A stretch of DNA of 64,000 nt. Source: JAPOXR01 sp963662395 (lineage in GTDB: Bacteria; Pseudomonadota; Alphaproteobacteria; Rhodobacterales; Rhodobacteraceae). A program made the translations under genes and the position numbers. The notes beneath the pieces are model-generated. The model was not told the DNA's origin, made no database searches, and was given only the letters and a program-made list of their open reading frames with translations. Positions 36,533 through 45,356 of the stretch are shown here, piece by piece. The number at the start of each line of letters is the position of its first letter. Position 1 is the first letter of the stretch. The stretch is from contig OY759511.1 in assembly GCA_963662395.1 (NCBI GenBank), positions 3,286,001-3,350,000 of the forward strand, in the 5' to 3' direction.

Positions 36533-37306
36533 ATGGCTGGTACTGCGAAACAGCAATTCGGGCGGACTCCCGATCTGACGGAAATCCTGTCCGAAGGCGA
36601 CAGTCGGTCTCGAAGTGTCTATTCCAACCAGCGAGACGTCGTGGTGCCCGACATCGGGCTGCCGCCGGGTCTGAAGCCGAATTCCAGGCTCAGGATGGAT
36701 GGGCTGGAATTCCTGTCGGCAATACCGCCGGAGTCGATTCCCGTTGCGTTCCTTGATCCGCAATACCGGGGAGTCCTGGACAAGCTGGCCTACGGCAATG
36801 AGGGAATATCCCGCGGCGGCAAGAGGGCAGCGCTGGCGCAGATGCCGGAGGATGTCATCCTTGACTTCGTTCGCGGCATCGACCGGGTGCTGATACCGTC
36901 AGGCCATTTGTTCCTGTGGGTCGACAAGTTCCACCTGTGCCAGGGGGTCAGCGGCTGGCTCGACGGGACGCAGCTCGAGATCGTTGATCTCGTGACCTGG
37001 GACAAGGGCACATTCGGCATGGGCTACCGGACGCGGCGGCGGGCCGAATACTGCATTGTGCTGCAGCGCGATCCCCGTCGGGCCAAGGGCGTCTGGAAGA
37101 TCCACGATATCACCGATGTCGTCCACGAAAAGCTCGAAATGAAAGTGCACCCGCACGCCAAGCCGGTCGAATTGCAGGCTGCCTTGTTGTCAGCCGTGAG
37201 CAACGAGGGCGATTACGTGATTGATCCGGCTGCCGGATCGTTTTCGGTCATGGCCGCCGCCATAAAATCCGGCCGCAACTTCCTGGGATGTGACCTGCGA
37301 GGGTAG
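36533..37306 (+). CDS. Orphan site-specific DNA methyltransferase (class beta, N6-adenine or N4-cytosine)
   Basis: 257 residues; start supported by GGGGGGAG 2 to 8 bases upstream. Order of motifs is that of class beta enzymes: the catalytic motif IV comes first as FLDPQYRGVLD (usual DPPY, here DPQY), then HLFLWVDKFHL, WDKGTFGMGYRTRRRAEY, and motif I near the C-terminus (VIDPAAGSFSVMAAAIKSG with FLGCDL). No restriction gene lies beside it. Its target cannot be read. It may be a regulatory methylase or a prophage-type anti-restriction enzyme. Confidence 0.8.
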   Translation: MAGTAKQQFGRTPDLTEILSEGDSRSRSVYSNQRDVVVPDIGLPPGLKPNSRLRMDGLEFLSAIPPESIPVAFLDPQYRGVLDKLAYGNEGISRGGKRAALAQMPEDVILDFVRGIDRVLIPSGHLFLWVDKFHLCQGVSGWLDGTQLEIVDLVTWDKGTFGMGYRTRRRAEYCIVLQRDPRRAKGVWKIHDITDVVHEKLEMKVHPHAKPVELQAALLSAVSNEGDYVIDPAAGSFSVMAAAIKSGRNFLGCDLRG

Positions 37307-37762
37307 GGCGGACGGCCAGGGCGGCGCACGCAATCCCGGCACCATGCCGGGCGTACAGGCGACGATGCCCGACACATGGTGGCGGGAGTCACCACCGCCG
37401 GTGTCATAAGAACCATCGTATCCTGATCGCGGCCGAGAATTCCTCGACGGGCTTCGAAACTCCTGCCAAGGCTCCTTGACCTACGTGGCAAACAGATAAC
37501 TGCTGGTCACGGACAATCTGCGCTCTTCCTGGATTGCTTGGGCCTTGGAACTGCATGCCGTGGTCCGGTATTCGATGTCGTTCAAGTAATGGGAATTATA
37601 TATTTGACTAGCATGGGCTGTGTCGCATAGACCCTCCGAAAGAACGGAGGAGTTGTCAATGTCCAGGAATCAGTCCAGGGTAGAACAGAGGGCAACCGGC
37701 AAACCGGCAGTGAAGCAAACTGGAAAAATCGCACCCTCTTCCACGGCGACAACCTGAAATTC

Positions 37763-39051
37763 ATGCGAGCCATGAACCCGGAGTCGGTGGACCTCATCGC
37801 CACTGACCCTCCATTCAACAAGGGACGGGACTTTCACGCCACACCGGACAGTCTGGCATCCGGTGCCAGGTTTCAGGACAGATGGTCATGGGAGCGGGAT
37901 GTTCACCGGGAATGGGTTGATGACATTACGGACGATCACCCCGGAGTCATGACGGTAATCCAGGGAGCGCGGACCAGCTACGGCGATGATACGGGCGCGT
38001 TCCTTTGCTTCATGGCCGTGCGGCTACTCGCCATGCGGCGGGTGCTCAAGCCTACGGGGAGCATCTATCTGCACTGTGATCCCACAGCCTCGCACTACCT
38101 CAAGCAGCTCATGGACGCGGTGTTCGGAAGGCGGAATTTCGTTAACGAGATCATTTGGCACTACCGGAAATGGGCCGCGGGAAAATACACATTTCAGCGA
38201 AATCACGACATCATCCTGTTCTACGGAAAATCACACACGCGAAAGCGAACATTCAATCAGTTGTTCATGGACAGAGCGCCTTCAGCATTACGGAGGTTCG
38301 GCACAGAGAAAATCGTTTCCGGCCATGACGCCGACGGCAAGCGTGTCCCTTCGACAGTATCCGGCCAGTCCGAGGGCGTGCGCCAAGATGACGTTTGGGA
38401 CTTCAACCGAGTGGCGCCGATCAAACAAATCTATCCGACAGAAAAGCCGATCCCGCTCTACGAACGCATGATCCGCGCCAGTAGCAACGAAGGCGATGTC
38501 GTGTGCGATCCCTTCGCGGGCTGCGCCACGACGCTGGTAGCCGCTGAGAAGCTGCAACGCCAATGGGTCGGCATATGGACATATGGGCAGGCGCTCACAA
38601 GCTGGTTGAGGAGCGAATGCGGGACATCACGGGCCTATTCGGCAAGGTGACGTTCACTGCTGATCCGCCGGTCCGCACGGACGATGGTGATACAGCCGCG
38701 CCGTTCCTGCGGGTCAAGGTCAAGATCAAGGAACCGGAAGGGCCACGCTGGACGCGGGCGCAGATGTACGAGCACCTGCTCGACCAGCACGGCCCCCGCT
38801 GTCAGGGCTGCGACCGCACCTTTGACGATCCGCGCTATCTGGAGCTCGACCACAACACGCCACGCTCCGATGGCGGGATCAATCACATATCGAACCGCAT
38901 TCTCTTGTGCGGCCCGTGCAACCGTCTCAAGAGCAATACCCGGCCGCTGTCAGGGTTGAGGCGGGAGAACAGGAAGCGCGGATACATGAAACCGGACGCC
39001 CAGGACCTCGCCCCGCTCGGCAAGCCGTTGTTCGCCTTGAGCGCCTTGTAG
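37763..39051 (+). pseudogene. Passenger DNA methyltransferase with C-terminal HNH domain, split by frameshift
   Basis: Similarity begins at WKNRTLFHGDNL (37721), upstream of the first in-frame ATG at 37763; an ATG at 37659 with a good GGAGG site is out of frame, so the N-terminus may also be shifted. Methyltransferase motifs: VDLIATDPPFNKGRDF (motif IV), LKPTGSIYLHCDPTASHYLK, and VVCDPFAGCATTLVAAEKL (motif I), class beta order. A small indel near 38575, at the repeated CATATGG, moves the rest to a second frame: CQGCDRTFDDPRYLELDHNT, GINHISNRILLCGPCNRLKS, an HNH nuclease. Whole relatives have both domains in one chain. Confidence 0.75.
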
Positions 39052-39992
39052 GTGAGCCGCTTGCCGACCATGCCGGAAACGATGCACTCCATCTGCGCGA
39101 GCGTGTCCTGCGTCCTGACATTGTGACGCCCGGCGAAGTCGGTCACGTAGCGTTGCAGGTGCTTGACGCTGAACTTGTGATAGACGCCCTTGTGCGCCCG
39201 CTTCAGGACGCTCCAGAAGCTCTCTATGCCGTTCGTGTGTGCCTGATCCCGGACATATTCGCCCGCGCTGTGATTGACGCTCTCGTGACTGAACCCGTTG
39301 AGCATCGTCGCCAGTGACGAATAGGCCCGTGCATCGTCCGTGTAGACCTGTGCGCCGTGTGCGGCGTTGCCTTCGACAAAGGGGACCAGCGTTGCGGCAT
39401 CGGTTCTGTCAACCACCTGCGCCCTGACCTCGTTCTTCGTCCGGTCCTTCGCGCCCACGACCGCCGTCATGTCCACCGGCCCGCGTCCTTCGGCTTCCCT
39501 GCGCTTCTTGCCATGCATGTTCTTCCGGCGACCGCCCATATAGGTTTCGTCCACTTCCACGGGTCCGCCCATCAGGTCGTTGTCGTCGTCGCGCCTGAAG
39601 GCTTCCCTGATGCGCTGGAGCATGAACCATGCGGTCTTCTGCGTGACGCCGATGTCCCGGTGCAGCTTCATGCTGGAGACGCCCTTGAGCGATGTCATGT
39701 GCAGGTAGATCGCCAGCACCCACTTGCGGAACGGCAGCTTGGAGTCTTCCATGACGGTGCCGATCCGTGCGCTGAAATACAGTTTGCAGTCATTGCACCG
39801 GTAGGGCATCGGATGTGTCTTTTCCTTGTCGCACTCGGTCGTTTTCGTGCTGCCGCAATGGGGGCAATGGCGACCGTCAGCCCAGATCAGACCCTCGAAC
39901 CATGTCCGCGCCGACTCTTCCGTCGGGAACATGTCCATGAGCTGGATGATGGTGAGGCCCTTGCGGAAAGACTTGCCCGGTGCTTGCGCCAT
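38883..39992 (-). CDS. IS1595-family (ISXO2-like) transposase, intact
   Basis: 369 residues. N-terminal RKGLTIIQLMDMFPTEESAR and zinc ribbon CPHCGSTKTTECDKEK with CNDC. The DDE-type core has Asp in VEVDETYMGGRR, Asp in VYTDDARAYSSL and the TNGIESFWSVLKR block. GVYHKFSVKHLQRYVTDFAG and VGKRLTYKALKANNGL end the normal family. The last 30 or so residues after GLPSGARS read through the antisense strand of the HNH gene, so the cargo was joined very near the original stop. The motifs appear complete, so it may be active and able to mobilise related ends. Confidence 0.9.
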   Translation of the reverse strand: MAQAPGKSFRKGLTIIQLMDMFPTEESARTWFEGLIWADGRHCPHCGSTKTTECDKEKTHPMPYRCNDCKLYFSARIGTVMEDSKLPFRKWVLAIYLHMTSLKGVSSMKLHRDIGVTQKTAWFMLQRIREAFRRDDDNDLMGGPVEVDETYMGGRRKNMHGKKRREAEGRGPVDMTAVVGAKDRTKNEVRAQVVDRTDAATLVPFVEGNAAHGAQVYTDDARAYSSLATMLNGFSHESVNHSAGEYVRDQAHTNGIESFWSVLKRAHKGVYHKFSVKHLQRYVTDFAGRHNVRTQDTLAQMECIVSGMVGKRLTYKALKANNGLPSGARSWASGFMYPRFLFSRLNPDSGRVLLLRRLHGPHKRMRFDM

Positions 39993-41501
39993 GGTCGAAT
40001 CTCCTTGCTTCCGATGATCCGAATGTAGCGATTCCTGCCTTGCTAGCCAAGTATATAATTCCCCAAGTAATCGAGGACATGTTTCCGCTTCTCTTCATTG
40101 TTGCGGGCTCCTGCACCATGCGGCTTGGGCAAGAGCGAGGACATCCTGTAGGCAAGATTCTTCCCACTGCCAGACAGCACCGACTCACCTGTCGACGAAT
40201 TGCGCAACTCGTACACACCCGGACCAAACGGAGCGCACAAATACCCGCCCTTTCGCGGGTCAGGAAACGATCTCCAGGTACTCCACTTGTCCTCGGGCAT
40301 CTCCGACTCAATGTCCTCTGGCGACGAATCATGCCTGCCACGGCTATTGCCTTGCGCTTCCCTTGCCAGTTCGATTTCGGGAGGCTCGAACCCCGATGCC
40401 AGCCGACAGTTCGAAAACAGCAATCCGGCCAGGTTTCCGTTCCCGCCCTGATGGGGCAATCGGAAGTAGCCTGGCTGCATGCCGAGGCCCCCGGCAAGAT
40501 CGTCGACAAACTTCCAGAACTCGCGCTGCGAGTCATTCAATCCGGCTCCCCGCATGCCATACACGAAGAAGCATGCAATGCCGGGTTGCCCGCTGCCGGA
40601 ATATTCGACGAGCGCACATTCCAGCCGGTCCAGGTCCGAGCGGTTCAGATTGTCCTCACTGCTGCCGGTTTGCGAAAAGGTCATCGGGTCCATGGAAAAC
40701 AGCCAAGGCGATTCAAGGTTGTCCGGGCAGCCAAGCACGCCATCACGACCAAGCTGCCGGCGCCATGATGAATTGGCGACCCTGATTTCCGTGTCACGCC
40801 AGGCGTGTGCGAGTTTCTCGTGCTTGACCTGGCAGGTTTCGGTGATGCCGCCGGACAATCTGTCGGCACCAACCACCGTTCGCAGCAGCTCGGCACTGTT
40901 CGGATAACAATGCCGCGAAGCCCGACATTTTCGGTACGCCTTGACCAGCTCCCCTTCATTGCAATGGGGCTCGCCAGCGGCATTGCACAGTGCCTCGCAC
41001 AGGAGTTTTCTTCGGACCCCGTGCACGGGCTCGTCCAGCGGTTCAAGTGGTGCCATGCCATGTGTCAGTGCGACATGGAGCTTGCCCGCGGGGTCGGCTT
41101 GCAAAAGTCGCACCGCGGCCTCGACCTCAATGCAATGTTGCAGGAAGTTTCCGTCGTTACCCTTTGCCATCAAACCTGCCCTCATTGTGGCCGATACAGC
41201 CTTGTAGCCTTTTGCCGCCGACATCTTGGGCAGAATCACGAGGCCCGAATGCATTGGGCCAGGCTACGGCGAAGGCGGCGGATACCATGTCCTTGCCCTC
41301 CCGTGCAGTTGCAGCGGGGAACAAGGCACCATCATGACTCTCACCCGAAGCTGCAGAATTGGCAGGTGCAAGCAGCACGAACTCAGCAGCGTTGAATTTG
41401 GCCAGCACCGAGAGCGCGTGACCATGTGCCATGAAGTGCCGGCCGATGCAGGGCAGGGCGGTGTGATGGTGGCATGGAGCGACCTGACTGCCCGAGCGTT
41501 G

Positions 41502-42764
41502 TCACTGGAGCCGTTGCAGCAGTTCCCGTGTTGGCCAGGCATCGGCGGGTAGCCCGAGCCGTGCCTGTTCTGCCTGGACTGCCGCCCTGGTCAGCCGGCC
41601 GACGATGCCGTCCACCTTGCCGACATCATGGCCCCTCTCCTGCAGCGCAGCCTGCAGGGCCCTGACATCCTGGTCGCCGAGCGGCGGCGGTGCATTGCCA
41701 TCCAGGTACATGGGGTATCCGGAAAACATGTTGGCCAGGAATGCCGATGTGGTCGCATAGACGAAGGACCGATTCCATTCGAAATACAGGCGGTAATTGT
41801 CGAAGGCGAAGAATGCCGGGCCGTGCCGTCCATGCGGGAGCAGGATCGAGGCCATGAGGCCGCCATCGGGCTGCGGACCGCTTCGGGTCCTGACGCCGAG
41901 TTCGGCCCAGTCGGCAACGCGCATCCGGTGATCAAGGCCGGTCCGGCTCCAGTCGAGACTCTGTGGCATGATGGCCTCGATCAGCCAGGGTTGGCCGGCA
42001 GCCCAGCCATGGTCCTGCAGGACCCTGCCGGCGGTCATCAGCGCATCGGCAACGGAATTCCCGAGATCGACCCGGCCATCGCCATCGCCATCCTGGCCGA
42101 ATTCCAGGATGTCGGCCGGAAGCATCTGGATCATGCCGATTTCACCGGCCCAGGCGCCGATCGTCTCCCTGGGGTCGAAATCGCCCCGCAGGGTGAGGGC
42201 AAGGGCAGCAAGGATATGCGGCCGGAACAGCTCCGGGCGGCGGCAGTCATGCGACAGGGTTACGAGGGCGTTGAGCGTGTTGTGATCTCCCTGGACAAGG
42301 CCGAAATCGGTCTCGAGGGCCAGGAATGAGAGCAAGACCCCGGGCTGCACCCCGTATTCGTCTTCAACCCGGCTGAAGATACCGGCATGCTCCTCGAAGA
42401 AATCCGCCCCCATGTTCAGGCGGTACTCGGCCATGACCAGCTTCGAGAACTCGATGAAGCTCTTGCGGAAGATGCCCTGGCTGCGATCACGCCGTATGAT
42501 TTCCGGATCATGCACGACATGCTCCAGGAACCGGTCGACAACTGCCGGTTCAAACCCCTTCCCCAGCGCCTCTGCCCTGATCCCGCCGACAAAATCCCCG
42601 AAATCACCTCCGCAGGGCACATCGCCGCTCTCGCCGCCTGCCCTTGCCTGCAAGGCCCAGGCAAGGACCATCGCCGCAACCACCACGAAAGCCATGCTGC
42701 GGGCAGGCCAAATGATGCCACGCAGCATCAAGGAAGCAGGAAAACTGCGCTTGGAAGTGATCAT
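41502..42764 (-). CDS. MltB-type lytic murein transglycosylase with C-terminal peptidoglycan-binding domain
   Basis: About 420 residues from ATG 42764; ATGs at 42728 and 42695 are alternatives since no clear ribosome site decides. The hydrophobic AFVVVAAMVLAWALQARAGG is a signal peptide. The SLT_2 catalytic region carries LLSFLALETDFGLVQGDHNT with the catalytic Glu, GAWAGEIGMIQMLPADILEF and a D-G-D-G-D-G stretch. C-terminal PG_binding_1: LGDQDVRALQAALQERGHDVGKVDG and LTRAAVQAEQARLG. It cleaves murein glycan strands to 1,6-anhydro ends in the periplasm. Confidence 0.88.
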   Translation of the reverse strand: MITSKRSFPASLMLRGIIWPARSMAFVVVAAMVLAWALQARAGGESGDVPCGGDFGDFVGGIRAEALGKGFEPAVVDRFLEHVVHDPEIIRRDRSQGIFRKSFIEFSKLVMAEYRLNMGADFFEEHAGIFSRVEDEYGVQPGVLLSFLALETDFGLVQGDHNTLNALVTLSHDCRRPELFRPHILAALALTLRGDFDPRETIGAWAGEIGMIQMLPADILEFGQDGDGDGRVDLGNSVADALMTAGRVLQDHGWAAGQPWLIEAIMPQSLDWSRTGLDHRMRVADWAELGVRTRSGPQPDGGLMASILLPHGRHGPAFFAFDNYRLYFEWNRSFVYATTSAFLANMFSGYPMYLDGNAPPPLGDQDVRALQAALQERGHDVGKVDGIVGRLTRAAVQAEQARLGLPADAWPTRELLQRLQ

Positions 42765-43344
42765 GACTGCCAATTGCCCGGCCGGATACATGATACGTGC
42801 CACCGACATCCCGTGAATACGCCCTGAAGTTCCATGCACTGCCTGTGCGTCACTTTCTTCGCCATCCTGGTTCCCATGACAATGGGAATCGTCACCCCGC
42901 GCATGCTCAGGGCAGTACTGAAGTTCCTCGCCGCACTCGCCATCGGCCTGTTCGAGCGGCCCTCGATGCCTGGCATGCCGCTGTTGCGCCGATGCCACCA
43001 TGCCAATATGAACTTGCCAAGCGGTGCCCGGAAGGGCTTCGCCGGGCGCTTTCTGCATTGCCGTCAAGGGCAGGTCAACACTGTCGTCGAGTTCCCTCCT
43101 GCAAGCGCCATGTCATTTGCGTCCGTGCCGGAGCCATATCGTCACGGCGTGACGTGCAGTCAATTCGTGCTTCATTCAGCCCGGGCGAGTTCGCCAAGCC
43201 GGCCTTGCAGTCCCCAAGAACCGTCCCGGATGGCAGCCATTCCCGCCAGGGCAAGAGCCAGCTGAAGCCCCGGAAGTCCGAGGCGCCTTCATGTTCCGGG
43301 CGAGAGAGGCTGCATGCGCCCCGGAGGTGGAGAGCCAGGTTCGG
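42765..43344. other. Non-coding stretch
   Basis: About 580 bases between the transglycosylase gene and the PPOX-type pseudogene. Frames here have GC-rich shadow composition; no family, RNA or repeat recognised. Confidence 0.4.
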
Positions 43345-43949
43345 TCAATGGAGTTCGGTCCGTGTGCTTTCTTCCTCGCCGGCGTCGATCCGGACGGCGT
43401 TGGCGCCGGCAATCCGGGCTGCCGGCGCCTGTCCGCAGGTCGGGTAGCGGGACCGCTCGACCTGCGCGTCCGGCTCCCGGAGCCGGGCGCGGATCAACGC
43501 CTTGGCGCAATGGAGGACAACCTCGTTCACCGTCACCTTCAGCAATGAAATCGGTGGCTTTCCCTTGATCGCCAGCAATGCAAGCAAATCCGGGTCGGCC
43601 GTGACCTCCGCCCGCACATAGATGCGGAGCGTCTCGGTAGAGCCGGGAACAAGGAACAGCAAACCGACAAAGGGGCGACCCACCACATTCATCAACGTGT
43701 CCACCTGGCGGTTTCCGGGCCGGTCCGGCAGCAGCAATGTCCGGTCATCCAGGACATGTGCCAGCGAGCCCGGCGGGCCACCGCGCGGCGAGATGTCGGC
43801 CTGCCCGTCAGCGCCGGCCGAACTGATGACGTAGAATGGGCAATGAATTGGCGGCAGTTGGCATCCAGGTAATCCATTACCTTCTGGCCGGCCTGCGCGG
43901 CGGGCGGAGGATGGACGGCACGTAAGTCCTCAAGGGTATCAATGGCCAT
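43345..43949 (-). pseudogene. Pyridoxamine 5'-phosphate oxidase-like flavoprotein (MSMEG_1061 type), frameshifted
   Basis: From ATG 43949, preceded by AAGGATGTC: MAIDTLEDLRAVHPPPAAQA and ANCRQFIAHS. A single indel near 43830 shifts to the frame with YVISSAGADGQADISPRGGP, HVLDDRTLLLPDRPGNRQVD, RPFVGLLFLVPGSTETLRIY and GKPPISLLKVTVNEVVLHCA, the FMN-binding split-barrel of the family. The rest of the gene is well conserved, so the lesion is recent or an assembly error. Confidence 0.75.
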
Positions 43950-44253
43950 GGAGACATCCTTCCGGCCGGTTCGGTGATTGTTGACGAAAGCCCATGCTAG
44001 GTGCCGATCCGACCAAATGGAGGATGGCCGGAACAATCTGTCCTCTCTGGTTGTCCGGGGAGTTGCCTGAAGGTGCTGCCTGCAGATTGCCGCCCGTATC
44101 TCGAGTCTCCTCCTCGGCCCCGGACGCGGCATTGCCGGCCAGGAAGGGAATATCTCCCGATCCTGGTGGCGGGAATTCGGGATTTCATGCTCCGGTGGTT
44201 TTTCGTAGGATCGACTGACCGGGAGACCGGCGAATTCACCCCGGGCCGAGGAC
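43950..44253. other. Intergenic region between divergent genes
   Basis: About 300 bases between divergent starts; it must hold the promoters of both genes, but no clear -35/-10 pair or operator was recognised. Confidence 0.4.
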
Positions 44254-45057
44254 ATGAATCCGGCAACAGGCAGGAGACGGACCTCCAGCGATCCCATGGA
44301 TCCATCGACGGCAGCGCTGCTTCATGCCGCTCTCGGTGGAGACGGACCGATGCCGGTGACCGGCTCGGCCCTGCCGCTCATGTGGCAGCATGTGTATTTC
44401 CGGGAGCCGGTATCGGCAGGCGGCACCGGCGAGGATGGCCATGAGAAGCCGGGCGGGTTCATTCCGGATTTCGGGCTGGCACAGCGAATGTGGGCAGGAG
44501 GCGAGATCCGCCTTCACCGGCCTTTCAGGCTCGGCATTGCCGCCGGCAAGACCTCGACCATCGAGGTCATCACCGAGAAAGCCGGACGCTCCGGCCGCCT
44601 GATGCTGGTGCGGCTCTGCCACCAATACCGCCAGGGCGGGGAGCCGGTCATGACCGAGTTCCAGGATCTTGTCTACCGCCAGCCCGGCAGGTTGGCCGCT
44701 GCCCGTCCTTCCGGCAATCGGCCAGGGGCGTCACGTCCGGTCTCCTTCGACGAGGTGCTGCTCTTTCGTTATTCGGCGCTGACATTCAACAGCCACCGAA
44801 TTCACTACGATGTCGATTACTGTCGCCAGGTTGCCGGTTATCCCGGCCTGGTGGTGCACGGGCCCTTGCTGGCGACCATGCTGGCCCGGGAGGCCGAACG
44901 GGCCCTGGATCGCCTGCAGCGTTTCCTGTACCGGGCGGTGGCGCCGGTCCAATGCGGTGAAGATGTCCGCCTGTGCTGGCGGCAGGAGGCAGGCGAGGCC
45001 GAATTGTGGATCGAGGGCCGGCAGGGTGATTTGAGGATGACTGCCACCGCCAGCTGA
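44254..45057 (+). CDS. MaoC-like / HTD2-type acyl dehydratase (double hot-dog)
   Basis: 267 residues from ATG 44254; a second in-frame ATG at 44296 is nearer to the family start. The N-terminal hot-dog part has LPLMWQHVYFREPV and a GGFIPDF stretch; the C-terminal hot-dog has the dehydratase signature LFRYSALTFNSHRIHYDVDYC and GYPGLVVHGPLLATMLA with catalytic Asn/His. The family includes mesaconyl-CoA hydratases and 3-hydroxyacyl-ACP/CoA dehydratases; which substrate is used cannot be told. No co-directional partner within 290 bases. Confidence 0.75.
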   Translation: MNPATGRRRTSSDPMDPSTAALLHAALGGDGPMPVTGSALPLMWQHVYFREPVSAGGTGEDGHEKPGGFIPDFGLAQRMWAGGEIRLHRPFRLGIAAGKTSTIEVITEKAGRSGRLMLVRLCHQYRQGGEPVMTEFQDLVYRQPGRLAAARPSGNRPGASRPVSFDEVLLFRYSALTFNSHRIHYDVDYCRQVAGYPGLVVHGPLLATMLAREAERALDRLQRFLYRAVAPVQCGEDVRLCWRQEAGEAELWIEGRQGDLRMTATAS

Positions 45058-45356
45058 GCCCGGCATCGCCGCCTCCGGGAAAGGTCACCGCCCGCCCCGC
45101 CCGCCGGGATTTCCACAGAAACCTCCGCAGGCGTGATCTTCGCGATCCGCAAGTCTCGCCGGTGCAGGCTATTCAATGTCATGGCGGCACCGAATCAGGC
45201 TGTCCTGAAACCGTCCAGGGCGATGCATCCGGGCTCCGGTGAGTCATCGCATTCCATCCGGCCTGCCGGTGCCGCCTTCTCGTCATTCTGCCTCCGGGGA
45301 CGACATCATGACCAGCGACACAGGGTCTCGACCCTTCGCCGAATACCGCGCCGGAG

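Larger units (their letters stand above)
37591..40063 (-). mobile_element. IS1595-family transposon carrying a methyltransferase-HNH gene
   Basis: 2473 bp. The left end is GGGAATTATATATTTGACTAGCA; the right end on the opposite strand starts GGGAATTATATACTTGGCTAGCA. The 8-bp sequence CAAGTAAT is directly repeated at 37583-37590 and 40064-40071. Inside are a plus-strand methyltransferase/HNH gene (37763-39051) and a minus-strand transposase (38883-39992) whose 3' ends overlap. Excising the element restores a GIY-YIG-like gene. IS1595 members with passenger genes are known; this one is nearly twice the size of copy 1 at 21132-22463. Confidence 0.93.
37481..41170 (-). pseudogene. GIY-YIG-like nuclease fused to a large N-terminal domain, interrupted by the IS1595 transposon
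   Basis: From ATG 41170 (MAKGNDGNFLQHCIEVEAAV) the N-terminal 300 or so residues are conserved-looking but not assigned (TCQVKHEKLAHAW, LVEYSGSGQPGIACFFVYG, HQGGNGNLAGLLFSN). The C-terminal region starts at GPGVYELRNSSTGESVLSGS, then YRMSSLLPKPHG, the GIY-YIG pattern. The element at 37591-40063 cuts it at VLDYL. Removing it and one TSD copy continues as NDIEYRTTACSSKAQAIQEE and RRL up to TAG 37481-37483, restoring the expected C-terminus with a candidate catalytic Glu. Confidence 0.75.
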
